Source: Microbacterium tenebrionis (GTDB lineage: Bacteria > Actinomycetota > Actinomycetes > Actinomycetales > Microbacteriaceae). Taken from it: a stretch of DNA of 64,000 nt. Each line of letters opens with the position of its first letter. Positions within the stretch are counted from its first letter, which is position 1. Below, one piece after another: positions 24,533 to 33,059 of the stretch. Below the pieces are notes generated by a model, which was given only the letters and a program-made list of their open reading frames with translations, made no database searches and was not told the DNA's origin. The translations under genes and the position numbers were made by a program. Where the stretch lies: NCBI RefSeq assembly GCF_903645325.1, contig NZ_CAHJXQ010000004.1:167041-231040 (forward strand), written 5' to 3'.

Positions 24533-25447
24533 TTACCACCGTTTCTGGAACTTGTTGCGGATGAAGATGGCGAGGGCGTTCATCAGGATGAGGACGGCGA
24601 GCAGGAGCAGGCTCGTGGCGCCGGCGAGCTCATGGAATCCCTCCTGCGGGCGTCCGGTCCAGTTAAAGATCTGGATGGGGAGCGTGGTGTAGCCGCTGAG
24701 CAGACCGTTCGGATCGAAGGTGATGTAGACGAGCGCACCGAGGACGAGCAATGGGGCTGCTTCGCCGAGGGCTCGCGAGAGGGCGAGGATCGAGCCGGTG
24801 GCGATACCCGGGACCGATGCCGGCAGCACCTGCCGCCACGTCGTCTGCCATTGCGTGGCCCCCAACGCCAGCGACCCATCGCGAATCTCGCGGGGCACCG
24901 CACGCAGCGCCTCCCGGGTGGCAATGATGATGACCGGGAGGATGAGGAGCGTCAGCGCGAACGCGCCGCCGATGACGATGTTCTTGTTGGTGACTCCGAG
25001 CATCGACAGGAACGCGAGAGCGAGGAGGCCGTAGACGATCGACGGGACGGCGGCCAGGTTCTGCACGTTGAGTTCGACGAACTTGTTGAACCAGCGTTTC
25101 CGGTCGGCGAACTCCTCGAGGTGCACGGCGGCCGCGATACCCAGAGGTAGCGTCATCACCGCCGTGGTGCCGATCGCCCAGACCGAACCGAGGATCGCCG
25201 GACGAGCACCCGCCTCCTCCGGGTCCGCGGAGGGGAAGTTCGTCACGAGGTTCCAGGTGAGCTTGTTCTGGCCGGTGACGAAGATCGTGATCAGCAGGGT
25301 GATGAGCACCGCGAACGCGATGAAGAGCGACAGCCACAGGAGCATGAGGAAGATCAGCGCCGTGGGGCGCATCTCGCCGTTTCGTCCGGTATTCAGCGGC
25401 CGTGTCGCTTGAATGACGCGCCCTGGAGCGTGGGTCGATGCGGACAT
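24533..25447 (-). CDS. pstA: Phosphate ABC transporter permease PstA
   Basis: This 304-aa protein has six transmembrane helices and the ABC-permease coupling loop [20 protein letters not shown]. It pairs with PstC to form the channel. Its start overlaps the pstC stop by one base. The composition is ordinary for the host, with no damage. Confidence 0.94.
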   Translation of the reverse strand: MSASTHAPGRVIQATRPLNTGRNGEMRPTALIFLMLLWLSLFIAFAVLITLLITIFVTGQNKLTWNLVTNFPSADPEEAGARPAILGSVWAIGTTAVMTLPLGIAAAVHLEEFADRKRWFNKFVELNVQNLAAVPSIVYGLLALAFLSMLGVTNKNIVIGGAFALTLLILPVIIIATREALRAVPREIRDGSLALGATQWQTTWRQVLPASVPGIATGSILALSRALGEAAPLLVLGALVYITFDPNGLLSGYTTLPIQIFNWTGRPQEGFHELAGATSLLLLAVLILMNALAIFIRNKFQKRW

Positions 25448-26409
25448 CAGTAGGCCTCCCGGAATCGGCGAACGAAGCGGATGCTGATGAAGTTGATGAG
25501 CAGGGTGATCAGGAACAGCAGTAGCCCGACCGCGAACAGGGTGTTGTACTCCAGGCTTCCTACACGGGAGTCTCCGAGTGCGGCGTTGGCGATGAAGCCT
25601 GTCATCGTCTGGCCTTGCTCGAGTGGATTGCTCACCAGCTGCGCCTGGCTACCGGCCGCGATCGCGACGATCATCGTTTCTCCGACAGCGCGGGAGATTC
25701 CGAGAACAACAGCGGCGACGATTCCCGACAGCGCGGCGGGGAACACGATGCGCAGAGTGGTCTGCATCCGGTTGGCGCCGAGAGCGGCGCTTCCCTGACG
25801 GAGTGCGCCCGGTACGGCGGACATGGCGTCTTCGGCGATCGAGGCGATGGTGGGGATGATCATGACTCCCATGACGAGTCCGGCGGCGAGGACGCTGAAT
25901 GCGCCGGTGGGGAGCTGCAGCCAGTCTCGGAGTACGGTGCCTTGCACGAACTGGAGGGCGAAGAACCCGTAGACCACGGTCGGGATGCCCGCGAGGATCT
26001 CGAGCAACGGCTTCAGGACTTTCCGGACCCGTGGTTTCGCGTACTCGGCCAGGAGGATGGCCGCTCCGAGGCCGAAGGGCACGGCGACGAGGAGGGCGAT
26101 GACCGTGGTCCACAGGGTTGCGGTGACCAGGGGCAGGACGCCGAAGGAGGCGTCGGCGAACCGGGGAGCCCAGCGTGTTCCGAAGAGGAACTCGAACGGT
26201 GAGACTTCGGCGAAGAAGCTCAGCGAGGGGACCAGGAGCGCGATGACGATGCCCACGGTGGTGATGACCGTGATGGCCGCGGCGAGGCGCAGGCCGAGCT
26301 TGATGAGGAACTCGCCGGGTCTGCGGCGTCCCGCGAAGGAGGAGGAGGAGGAGGGTGAGGGGGCCCGGCCGATTGCCGGGCCCCCCTGCCGCTCAGCGAC
26401 GGTGGTCAT
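25447..26409 (-). CDS. pstC: Phosphate ABC transporter permease PstC
   Basis: This 320-aa protein has a hydrophilic Ser-rich N-terminus, six transmembrane helices and the coupling motif EDAMSAVPGALRQGSAALGA. LLEILAGIPTVVYGFFALQF is characteristic of PstC. It is encoded 26 bases after pstS and overlaps pstA. Confidence 0.94.
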   Translation of the reverse strand: MTTVAERQGGPAIGRAPSPSSSSSFAGRRRPGEFLIKLGLRLAAAITVITTVGIVIALLVPSLSFFAEVSPFEFLFGTRWAPRFADASFGVLPLVTATLWTTVIALLVAVPFGLGAAILLAEYAKPRVRKVLKPLLEILAGIPTVVYGFFALQFVQGTVLRDWLQLPTGAFSVLAAGLVMGVMIIPTIASIAEDAMSAVPGALRQGSAALGANRMQTTLRIVFPAALSGIVAAVVLGISRAVGETMIVAIAAGSQAQLVSNPLEQGQTMTGFIANAALGDSRVGSLEYNTLFAVGLLLFLITLLINFISIRFVRRFREAY

Positions 26410-26435
26410 GAGCTGCTTTCTTTGATCGAGCGTGT

Positions 26436-27413
26436 TCAGCCGAGCGAGGCGAGCTCGTCCGCGGCGGTGGTGACCTGCTCCTCGGTGAGGGGCACGAACA
26501 GGGCGCGCTCGGCGATGTCGAGGGAGTTGTCGACGTAGAAGTCGACGAATGCCTTCACCGGCTCCTTGTCGACGTAGGAGGCGTTGTTGACATAGATGAA
26601 CAGCGGGCGGCCGAGGGGGGTATAAGTGCCGTCCTGGACGGTTTCGGTGCTCGGCATCACGCCGTCGACCGCGACAGCCTTGATGACGCCCTCGTTCTCT
26701 TCGACGTAGCTGAGGCCAAGGAATCCGATGGCCCCGACATCGCCGGCGACGCCCTGGATGGTGATGTTGTCATCCTCGGACGGGCTGTAGTCGGTGCGAA
26801 TCGCGCCCTCTTCGCCGTTGATTGCGTCGGTGAAGTAGTCGAACGTTCCCGAGTCGGTGCCTGCGCCGAACAGCGTGATCGCCTGGTCGGGGAAGCTGGA
26901 GTCGACCTGGTTCCAGTTCGTGATCTCGCCTTCGGCTTCCGGGCCCCAGATCATGTTCAGCTGCTCGACCGAGAGGTCTTCGGCCCAGTCGTTCTCCGGG
27001 TTGACGATGACGGAAAGCCCGTCGTTGGCTGCGATGATCTCGGTGTATTCGATGCCGGCGGCCTCGCACTCGGCGGCCTCTTCGTCCTTGATGGCGCGGG
27101 AGGCGTTGGAAATATCCGTCTCTCCTGCGCAGAAGACCTTGAATCCTCCGCCGGTGCCCGATGTGGCGACGGAGACGTTCACTCCGGCCTCCGCGTCGCG
27201 GAACAGGTCAGCTGCGGCTTCCGTGAGCGGGGCGACTGTCGACGATCCGTCGGTGTTCACGGAGCCGGTCATCCCGCCCGATCCTTCACCGGAGCCGGCG
27301 GACTCGCCTGCGCTCGGCTGGCCACCACAGGCGCTCAGCGCGAGAGCGCCGATGACGACTAGTGCAGTGGACGCGAAGATCTTTGCTGTGGTCTTTCGCA
27401 CGATTGCTTCCAT
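26436..27413 (-). CDS. pstS: Phosphate-binding lipoprotein PstS
   Basis: This 325-aa lipoprotein has the lipobox LALSAC (C29) after a hydrophobic signal, then a Gly/Ser linker and a PstS/SphX-type fold: GSVNTDGSSTVAPLTEAAAD (phosphate-binding start), VSVATSGTGGGFKVFCAGET, GAGTDSGTFDYF and GAIGFLGLSYVEEN. It captures phosphate outside the membrane. Discrimination against arsenate by PstS proteins is known, which fits its place in an arsenic island. A PHO-box-like repeat lies upstream. Confidence 0.94.
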   Translation of the reverse strand: MEAIVRKTTAKIFASTALVVIGALALSACGGQPSAGESAGSGEGSGGMTGSVNTDGSSTVAPLTEAAADLFRDAEAGVNVSVATSGTGGGFKVFCAGETDISNASRAIKDEEAAECEAAGIEYTEIIAANDGLSVIVNPENDWAEDLSVEQLNMIWGPEAEGEITNWNQVDSSFPDQAITLFGAGTDSGTFDYFTDAINGEEGAIRTDYSPSEDDNITIQGVAGDVGAIGFLGLSYVEENEGVIKAVAVDGVMPSTETVQDGTYTPLGRPLFIYVNNASYVDKEPVKAFVDFYVDNSLDIAERALFVPLTEEQVTTAADELASLG

Positions 27414-27463
27414 TCATCTCAGGTGTTCGGGTGCCAGGCAGCCGATAAACCGCCTCGAATAGA

Positions 27464-27518
27464 TGGTTGTCTATCCGACGTATTGATAGAAGGTCATCTA
27501 TGTGAACGTGAGGTGAAC
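27464..27518 (-). promoter_or_regulatory. pst promoter region with PHO-box-like direct repeat and dyads
   Basis: On the minus strand GTTCACCTCAC is followed by GTTCACATAG (covering + strand 27501-27518). This is an 11-bp-period direct repeat like the PhoP boxes of streptomycetes. Next to it ATAGATGG...GTCTAT (about 27466-27482) and GATAGAAGGTCATCTAT form dyads that could bind a second regulator. Confidence 0.55.
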
Positions 27519-27550
27519 GGACGCGGAAGAACTCCCGCAGCTTGCGGGCG

Positions 27551-28480
27551 TCAGGGGCCGGAGACTAACCATGGGGGCCCGGGAACTAGCGCCAGGAGTG
27601 CGAGTGAAGCAACGCTGAGGCCAGCGGTGGCGGTGAGGGGAACCCAGGGTGCGGCAGTGTGCGGGATGGCGACGTAGAGCAGCCGTCCGATCACCTGGCC
27701 CGCCCCGAGGAGCCCGAGGGCCCAGGCGGCGAGTTCATAGCTCATGCCCTTCTCGGTGAACAGCGGGATGAGGGCGAGGGTGACGCTGAACAGCGCGGCC
27801 GCGAGGGTGAGCATGGACAGCTCGAGCATCCAGAAGCGGCGGGTGCGCACCACGGTGCTTACCGTGTGCACCTCTGTGGTGTTGTTATGCGGGGCGGGTG
27901 ACCAGGAGCGCTCGAGGCTGAACCAGTGCAGGGGCACGGTGGTGAGGAGCAGAAAGCCGGCAAGGATCAGGAACATGGCGCGCCAGTCGATGACCCCGAG
28001 AAGGCCGGCGACGATGGGAGCGAAGATGGTGGACGCGAGCCCGCCGGCTAACGTCAGAATCGTCATCGCGCCGGGGCGAGTCACCCCGTGCCGACGGGCG
28101 ATGACGGTGAACGCGGCCTGGTAGAGCACCGCCGATTGCGCAACACCTGCGATCACCCACCCGATCGTGAAGACCGCCAGATCTGGTGCGAAGGCGACGA
28201 CCAGGAGCCCGATGGGGCCGACGATGCTGCCGACGGTCATGGTGAGGCGGGGGTCTCGCTCGTCGAGCCACTTACCCACGAACACCCCAGCGGCGGCGGA
28301 TGCGACCAAACCCGAGGAGAACGACAGGGTCACCAGGGCGACGGGCCAGCCCGTGTCATCCGCGATCGCGGGGGACGCAACGATCAGCGCATAGAACAGG
28401 ATTCCCCAGCTGATGACCTGCCCCACCGAAAGCGCAGCCAATCGTCCGCCCAGGCGGGGCGGAGCACCCACTGCACTCAC
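27551..28480 (-). CDS. MFS transporter, apparently C-terminally shortened
   Basis: From GTG 28480 (GTGA overlap with arsR) it has 309 aa and about nine to ten hydrophobic helices. MFS features are GKWLDERDPRLTMTVGSIVG (motif A-like loop) and the central hydrophilic loop SLERSWSPAPHNNTTEVH. Full MFS carriers have ~400 residues and 12 helices. Here the frame stops just after LALVPGPPWLVSGP, at the edge of the pst promoter region. It was presumably part of an arsR-transporter operon exporting an arsenical or another drug. It may be non-functional. Confidence 0.7.
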   Translation of the reverse strand: MSAVGAPPRLGGRLAALSVGQVISWGILFYALIVASPAIADDTGWPVALVTLSFSSGLVASAAAGVFVGKWLDERDPRLTMTVGSIVGPIGLLVVAFAPDLAVFTIGWVIAGVAQSAVLYQAAFTVIARRHGVTRPGAMTILTLAGGLASTIFAPIVAGLLGVIDWRAMFLILAGFLLLTTVPLHWFSLERSWSPAPHNNTTEVHTVSTVVRTRRFWMLELSMLTLAAALFSVTLALIPLFTEKGMSYELAAWALGLLGAGQVIGRLLYVAIPHTAAPWVPLTATAGLSVASLALLALVPGPPWLVSGP

Positions 28481-28818
28481 ACCGCGCGGAGGGCGTCGGC
28501 AGCGGCATCCATCGCGTCGACGTTGAGAGCGAAGTACGCCCACTTGCCGCGCTGTTCGCGCGTGACAAGTCCAGCATCCGCCAGGAGCTTCATGTGGTGC
28601 GAGACGGTGCCCTGCGAGAGGCCGACCGGCTCGGTCAAGTCGCAGATGCATGCCTCCCCGCCTGCTCCGGCGGCAATGAGGGACAGTAGCCTGACGCGCG
28701 TGGGGTCACCGAGTGCTTTGAACACACGCGCGACGCGGTCGGCCTCCTCGGCGGTCAGCGCGGACGTGATTCGCGGGACGCAGCAGGCGGTCGCTTCGAT
28801 TGTCGTTGGCAGGCTCAC
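28477..28818 (-). CDS. arsR: ArsR-family As(III)-responsive repressor
   Basis: From GTG 28818 it has 113 aa. A vicinal cysteine pair lies near the N-terminus (EATACCVPRI, C12-C13), as in the actinobacterial ArsR type that binds As(III) with N-terminal thiols. CICDL follows in the next helix, and the recognition helix is GLSQGTVSHHMKLLADAGLV. The longer frame from 28872 would lie across the divergent promoter. It controls the divergent flavoprotein gene and the MFS gene. Two ATTGA(C/A)...TCGAT motifs lie just upstream. Confidence 0.87.
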   Translation of the reverse strand: MSLPTTIEATACCVPRITSALTAEEADRVARVFKALGDPTRVRLLSLIAAGAGGEACICDLTEPVGLSQGTVSHHMKLLADAGLVTREQRGKWAYFALNVDAMDAAADALRAV

Positions 28819-28836
28819 GGGTCTAGTCTGGCACGT

Positions 28837-28890
28837 ATTGACAATCTTCGATAGATCGGCGACAGTCGTCATATTGAAGATTCTCGATTT
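28837..28890. promoter_or_regulatory. Divergent ars promoter with two ArsR-operator-like motifs
   Basis: ATTGACAATCTTCGATAG (28837-28854) and ATTGAAGATTCTCGATTT (28873-28890) are similar direct repeats 36 bp apart between arsR and the flavoprotein gene. A third member, ATTGACATTTATCGATAC, occurs on the minus strand at 31733-31750, in front of trxB. The shared pattern suggests common ArsR control. Confidence 0.6.
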
Positions 28891-28901
28891 GAGGAGATGT
28901 G

Positions 28902-30203
28902 ATGTCTGAGCTTCCTGTCGTCGTCATCGGAGCAGGCCCGCAGGGTCTGGCCGCCGCGGCGCATCTTGTCGAACGCGACGAGAACGTCGTCGTTATCGAG
29001 CGCGGGCACGGTCCTGCGGCTGCCGTCTCCGAGTGGGGGCACGTGCGCCTGTTCTCGGCGTGGCCGGAGCTCACGGACGCAGCTGCGCGCCGCCTGCTCG
29101 AGCGGACGGGGTGGAGCGCACCTGCGTCGGGGTACCCGACCGGATCAGAGTGGGTCAGCGAGTACCTAATGCCGCTCGCAGACGCCCTCGGTGCGCGGAT
29201 CCACTACGCGACGACCGTTACCGGAGTTGCCCGTCAGGGCCGCGACAAGGTCGTCGACGCAGGCCGCAAGAGCCAGCCGTTCGTCGTGCACACCGTCGAT
29301 GCCGGCGGCACCGAATCCCGACTCCTCGCCCGTGCCGTCGTCGACGCGAGCGGCACCTGGAGTCTTCCCAATCCTGCCGGGGCAGACGGCTTCCCGGCCC
29401 TCGGCGAAACCGCAGCGTCCGAGTTGATCTCGTACCGTATCCCGGCCGATGTGTCGGACCTCGCCGGTTCGCATGTCGTGGTCGTCGGAGCGGGGCACTC
29501 CGCCACGCACGCCGTGCTGCGTCTGAGCGAGCTCGCCCGCCGGTCGCCGGGAACCCGCGTGACCTGGCTGCTGCGCAGAGGGAGCGCCGCGAACGTCTTC
29601 GGTGGCGGCATCGGGGACGAGCTGCCAGAGCGCGCCGCGCTCGGCTCCCGCGCACGCAAGGTGATCGACGACGGGGTCGTCGACCTGGTGACAGGATTCC
29701 GCGTCGCCGAGTTCCAGCAGGGCGCCGACGGTCTGACAGTCGTCGCCGAAGATGGGCGCGAGGTGCCGAATGTCGGGCGCGTCTTCGCACTCACGGGCTT
29801 CCGCCCTGACACCGGGATGCTGCGAGAACTCAGGATCGACCTCGATCCCACTCTCGAGGCGGTCGCAGGAATCGCATCCGAGATCGATCCGAACATCCAC
29901 TCCTGCGGATCGGTGTCGGCAACCGGCGCGAGAGAGCTCGCGCAGCCGGAACAAGGGTTCTTCATCGTCGGAGTGAAGTCCTACGGCCGAGCCCCGACCT
30001 TCCTCGCCCTGACCGGCTTCGAGCAGGTCCGTAGTGTCGCCGCGCACCTCGTGGGCGATCACGAGGCAGCCGGCCGGAACGAACTCACCCTCCCCGACAC
30101 CGGTGTGTGTGGCGGATCCGGTGACTTCGATGACAACGCAGGTAGCTGTTGTGCTGCCCCCGCGACCCTCCAAATCGGGGCGCGGCCCGTCGCCGTCGGC
30201 TGA
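28902..30203 (+). CDS. ArsO-like FAD/NAD(P)-binding oxidoreductase
   Basis: This 433-aa flavoprotein has an N-terminal FAD Rossmann motif VVVIGAGPQGLAAAAHL and a second dinucleotide motif SHVVVVGAGHSATHAVL. The typical flavin-monooxygenase-like ending reads FFIVGVKSYGRAPTFLALTG. The tail contains GVCGGSG and GSCCAAP, a cysteine cluster that could bind As(III). Such enzymes are frequent in actinobacterial ars operons (arsO group), but the reaction is not firmly known. ATG 28902 follows GAGGAG. A strong hairpin terminator follows. Confidence 0.8.
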   Translation: MSELPVVVIGAGPQGLAAAAHLVERDENVVVIERGHGPAAAVSEWGHVRLFSAWPELTDAAARRLLERTGWSAPASGYPTGSEWVSEYLMPLADALGARIHYATTVTGVARQGRDKVVDAGRKSQPFVVHTVDAGGTESRLLARAVVDASGTWSLPNPAGADGFPALGETAASELISYRIPADVSDLAGSHVVVVGAGHSATHAVLRLSELARRSPGTRVTWLLRRGSAANVFGGGIGDELPERAALGSRARKVIDDGVVDLVTGFRVAEFQQGADGLTVVAEDGREVPNVGRVFALTGFRPDTGMLRELRIDLDPTLEAVAGIASEIDPNIHSCGSVSATGARELAQPEQGFFIVGVKSYGRAPTFLALTGFEQVRSVAAHLVGDHEAAGRNELTLPDTGVCGGSGDFDDNAGSCCAAPATLQIGARPVAVG

Positions 30204-30856
30204 TTGCAACTCCTGAGGGGTGGGGTTCCGAGTGGAGCCCCACCCCTCAGTGTCCAGGGCGTGTCTCCTAATAGGCGGGCCCAGGTGAGGATGGCGCAGA
30301 GGGTGACGCCGGCGCGGTAGGTGATGGCGAGTTTGTCGAAGCGGGTGGCGATGCCTCGCCATTGCTTGGCGAGGGCGAAGTACCGCTCGATCACGTTGCG
30401 GCCGCGATAAGCGTCCGTGTCGAGCCCGTAGGGTCTCCCACCACGACTGCCGCGGCGTCTGCGTGCGGCGATCTGGTCCTTCTTGTCTGGGATGACGGCC
30501 TTGATCCCACGGCGGCGCAGTTCCGTCCGGATGACCCCGGTCGCGTAGGCACGGTCGGCGATCACGGCATCCGGTCGGGTCCGCGGCCGGCCCTGACCGA
30601 TTCGGGGAACCCGGATCTCGCCGAGCACGTCGGCGAGCATCGCACCGTCGTTGCGCTGCCCGCCGGTGACGATCATCGCCAGCGGGCGGCCGTGCCCGTC
30701 GACGGCCTGGTGGATCTTCGTGGTCAGCCCGCTGCGGGAGCGGCCGATGCCGTGACCGGGCGGCTCAACCGCGAACCACGGCAGGTTCTTGTGATTCGAT
30801 CCCGCCCCCTGTGTCCTGCTCCGGACGGGTCGTGTTCGTCGCATGCTGATGCGCAC
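30059..30856 (-). CDS. IS5-type transposase, second frame, reading out of the element
   Basis: The C-terminal catalytic half has GLTTKIHQAVDGHGRPL, VIADRAYATG (second D) and NVIERYFALAKQWRGIATRF (E). The frame has no stop inside the IS. It passes through the terminal repeat (LLGDTP) and continues antisense through the end of the flavoprotein gene to 30059. The normal stop in this group is probably completed by flanking bases, which this insertion lost. Confidence 0.7.
   Translation of the reverse strand: MRISMRRTRPVRSRTQGAGSNHKNLPWFAVEPPGHGIGRSRSGLTTKIHQAVDGHGRPLAMIVTGGQRNDGAMLADVLGEIRVPRIGQGRPRTRPDAVIADRAYATGVIRTELRRRGIKAVIPDKKDQIAARRRRGSRGGRPYGLDTDAYRGRNVIERYFALAKQWRGIATRFDKLAITYRAGVTLCAILTWARLLGDTPWTLRGGAPLGTPPLRSCNQPTATGRAPIWRVAGAAQQLPALSSKSPDPPHTPVSGRVSSFRPAAS
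30213..30250 (+). terminator. Hairpin terminator after the flavoprotein gene
   Basis: CTGAGGGGTGGGG pairs with CCCCACCCCTCAG (13 bp). The inner TTCC...GGAG adds to the stem. It lies directly before the IS5-type element. No long U-tract follows. Confidence 0.75.
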
Positions 30857-31232
30857 GTGCGATCGTCGCGTCGATCGACACCGCCCAATCTACCTTCCCG
30901 GCCGCGTCGGCGTCTGCGAGGATCCGCACGAGAACGCGATCCCAAGTCCCGTCGCCGGCATACCGACGGTGTCGTTTCCACACCGTCTGCCACGGACCGA
31001 ACGGCTCACGCGGCAGATCGCGCCAGGGAATCCCGGTACGGAAACGGTAGGCGATGCCCTCCACGACGCGGCGATTGTCACCGAACGGGCGGCCACGACG
31101 ACCCGAGTTCGACGGCAGCAACGGCTCGATCCGCTCCCACTGCTCGTCCGTGAACACCCGATACCGCGACCCCGTCGACCTCACCCCACCAGCATCCCGC
31201 GCGCCTCACCAAACATATAGGAGACACGCCCT
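30256..31232 (-). mobile_element. IS5-family (IS427-like) insertion sequence
   Basis: The termini are AGGGCGTGTCTCCTAATA at the left and the inverse AGGGCGTGTCTCCTATA at the right. The length is 977 bp with two overlapping transposase frames, as in the IS427 group. It lies between the flavoprotein gene and arsC. A target duplication is not obvious. Confidence 0.85.
30765..31184 (-). CDS. IS5-type transposase, first frame
   Basis: This 139-aa N-terminal half has an IS5/IS427 start (FTDEQWERIEPLLPSNSGRR, GIAYRFRTGIPWRDLPREP) and the first catalytic aspartate in VSIDATIARAHQHA. The G-rich run near 30800-30810 would allow frameshifting into the second frame. Confidence 0.87.
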   Translation of the reverse strand: MRSTGSRYRVFTDEQWERIEPLLPSNSGRRGRPFGDNRRVVEGIAYRFRTGIPWRDLPREPFGPWQTVWKRHRRYAGDGTWDRVLVRILADADAAGKVDWAVSIDATIARAHQHATNTTRPEQDTGGGIESQEPAVVRG

Positions 31233-31632
31233 AGCTGACGATCCGAGCCGCCAGACCGCGCACCTTCGCGTCGATAGCGTCGCGGAGCTCGCGCACGCCG
31301 TCGGCTTCCCAGTTCGACGGATCCGGGAACGACCACTCGACCAGATCTCCGCGAACCGCGCCCGGCAGCGGGAGGTTCGGCTTCATCAGGACCACGACAT
31401 CGGCCGCCTCAAGATCGTCTGTCGTCACCGCGCGCGGCGTGGCCGCCGACGTGTCAATTCCGAGTTCGTGCAGTGATTCCGCGATGGCCGGGTTGATAGT
31501 CTCCGCTGGGCTGATTCCCGCACTCGTCGCTATCAGCCGCTCATCACCGACGTGCCCGAGGAGGTGAGCACCGAGTTGGGAGCGCCCCGCATTGTGCTTG
31601 CATATGAACAGAACCGTCTTGGGCTGGGTCAT
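31231..31632 (-). CDS. arsC: Arsenate reductase, low-molecular-weight phosphatase type
   Basis: This 133-aa protein has the P-loop ICKHNAGRSQLGAHLL (Cx5R, nucleophile C11) and the acidic FPDPSNW segment. It reduces arsenate to arsenite with thiol cofactors (mycothiol or thioredoxin type). It is divergent from trxB. Its stop codon TAG spans the IS5 right terminus (CT from the IS, A from the flank), so the original C-terminal codon or two may be altered. Confidence 0.87.
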   Translation of the reverse strand: MTQPKTVLFICKHNAGRSQLGAHLLGHVGDERLIATSAGISPAETINPAIAESLHELGIDTSAATPRAVTTDDLEAADVVVLMKPNLPLPGAVRGDLVEWSFPDPSNWEADGVRELRDAIDAKVRGLAARIVS

Positions 31633-31732
31633 CTCTCGTCCTCTGGTTTCTCGACTGTTTCGGCTGCGTCACCCGCATGATCTGTTCATCAGATGACGAG
31701 CAGGTGAACTCCTTCAACGAAGGTTGCGGTCG

Positions 31733-31756
31733 GTATCGATAAATGTCAATATAGAC
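31733..31756. promoter_or_regulatory. ArsR-operator-like site at the arsC/trxB divergent promoter
   Basis: GTATCGATAAATGTCAAT (31733-31750) is the inverse of the motif found at 28837. AATATAGA just before the trxB ATG could be a -10 with 6-8 bases to the start codon, suggesting a leaderless or nearly leaderless trxB transcript. Confidence 0.5.
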
Positions 31757-31758
31757 AC

Positions 31759-32736
31759 ATGTCGATTCAAGCGGTTGAACTGGTCATCATCGGATCAGGC
31801 CCTGCGGGATACACCGCGGCCGTCTACGCCGCGCGGGCAGGTCTCGCCCCCGTGGTCCTTGCCGGTTCCGTGACTGCCGGCGGCGCGCTGATGACCACGA
31901 CGGAGGTGGAGAACTTCCCCGGTTTCGTTGACGGCGTGCAGGGGCCCGAGCTGATGGAGTCGATGCGCGCACAGGCGGAGCGCTTCGGCGCCCGCATCCT
32001 CCTCGACGACGCGGTTTTGGTCGATCTCGACGGCCCGACCAAGACGATTGAGACGGGCTCTGGAGAGACGTTCCTCGCGCGCGCCGTGATCTTGACGATG
32101 GGCTCCGCGTATCGCAAGCTCGGCATTGCCGACGAGGAACGCCTTACCGGCCGCGGCGTCTCCTGGTGCGCCACCTGCGACGGCTTCTTCTTCCGTGAGC
32201 AGGAGATCGTCGTGGTCGGTGGCGGAGACTCTGCGATGGAGGAGGCACTGTTCCTCACCCGCTTCGCGTCGAAGGTCACCGTCGTACACCGCCGCGGTGA
32301 GTTCCGCGCCTCGAAGATCATGGCGCAGCGCGTATTCGACCACCCGAAGATCGAAGTCGTCTGGAACAGCGAAGTCGCAGGGCTCGTCGGCGCCGAGAAG
32401 GTCGAAGCAGTCACACTGCGCAACACCGTCACCGGCAACGAGCAGCAGCTGCCAGCCACCGGAGTTTTCGTCGCCATCGGCCACGACCCGCGCTCCGAGA
32501 TCGTCACCGGCCTCGTCGACACAGATGCCGATGGCTACGTCCTCGTCGATCACCCCTCCACCCGCACGAACCTCGCAGGAGTCTTCGCCGCCGGCGATCT
32601 CGTCGATCACACCTACCGGCAGGCGATCACCGCCGCAGGCACCGGGTGCGCCGCAGCACAAGATGCCCAGCACTACCTCGCCGCGCTTGACGAGGCCGCA
32701 CCAGTCTTGACCGAGGCTGAGGAGGTCTTCGCATGA
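31759..32736 (+). CDS. trxB: Thioredoxin reductase
   Basis: This 325-aa flavoenzyme passes electrons from NADPH to thioredoxin. It has the FAD motif [20 protein letters not shown], redox-active WCATC (C137, C140), the NADPH motif [18 protein letters not shown], and the C-terminal [21 protein letters not shown]. It overlaps trxA by ATGA. Being first in trxB-trxA-acr3 with arsC divergent, it probably recycles arsenate reductase. Confidence 0.95.
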   Translation: MSIQAVELVIIGSGPAGYTAAVYAARAGLAPVVLAGSVTAGGALMTTTEVENFPGFVDGVQGPELMESMRAQAERFGARILLDDAVLVDLDGPTKTIETGSGETFLARAVILTMGSAYRKLGIADEERLTGRGVSWCATCDGFFFREQEIVVVGGGDSAMEEALFLTRFASKVTVVHRRGEFRASKIMAQRVFDHPKIEVVWNSEVAGLVGAEKVEAVTLRNTVTGNEQQLPATGVFVAIGHDPRSEIVTGLVDTDADGYVLVDHPSTRTNLAGVFAAGDLVDHTYRQAITAAGTGCAAAQDAQHYLAALDEAAPVLTEAEEVFA

Positions 32737-33059
32737 GCGCGCCCATCACCGTCACCGATGCCACCTTCCAGGCCGAGGTCCTCGACTCCGAGATCCCCGT
32801 CGTCGTCGACATCTGGGCCACCTGGTGCGGGCCCTGCAAGCAGGTCGCACCCATCCTTGACCAGCTCGCCGCCGAATACGACGGGCGCGTGAAGATCGTC
32901 AAGCTCGACGCCGACCAGAACCCCGAGACCGTGACTGCGGTCGGAGTCACCTCCATCCCCACCCTCGGCTTCTACACGGGAGGCACGCGCGTCGACATGC
33001 TCATCGGCGCCCACCCGAAGCCCGCCATCGCAGAGAAGTTGGAGGCGCTCGTCGCATGA
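32733..33059 (+). CDS. trxA: Thioredoxin
   Basis: This 108-aa protein has the active site WCGPC (C32, C35) and the cis-proline loop [11 protein letters not shown]. It is the probable electron donor of the island's arsenate reductases, supplied by the adjacent trxB. It overlaps both neighbours by ATGA. Confidence 0.95.
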   Translation: MSAPITVTDATFQAEVLDSEIPVVVDIWATWCGPCKQVAPILDQLAAEYDGRVKIVKLDADQNPETVTAVGVTSIPTLGFYTGGTRVDMLIGAHPKPAIAEKLEALVA

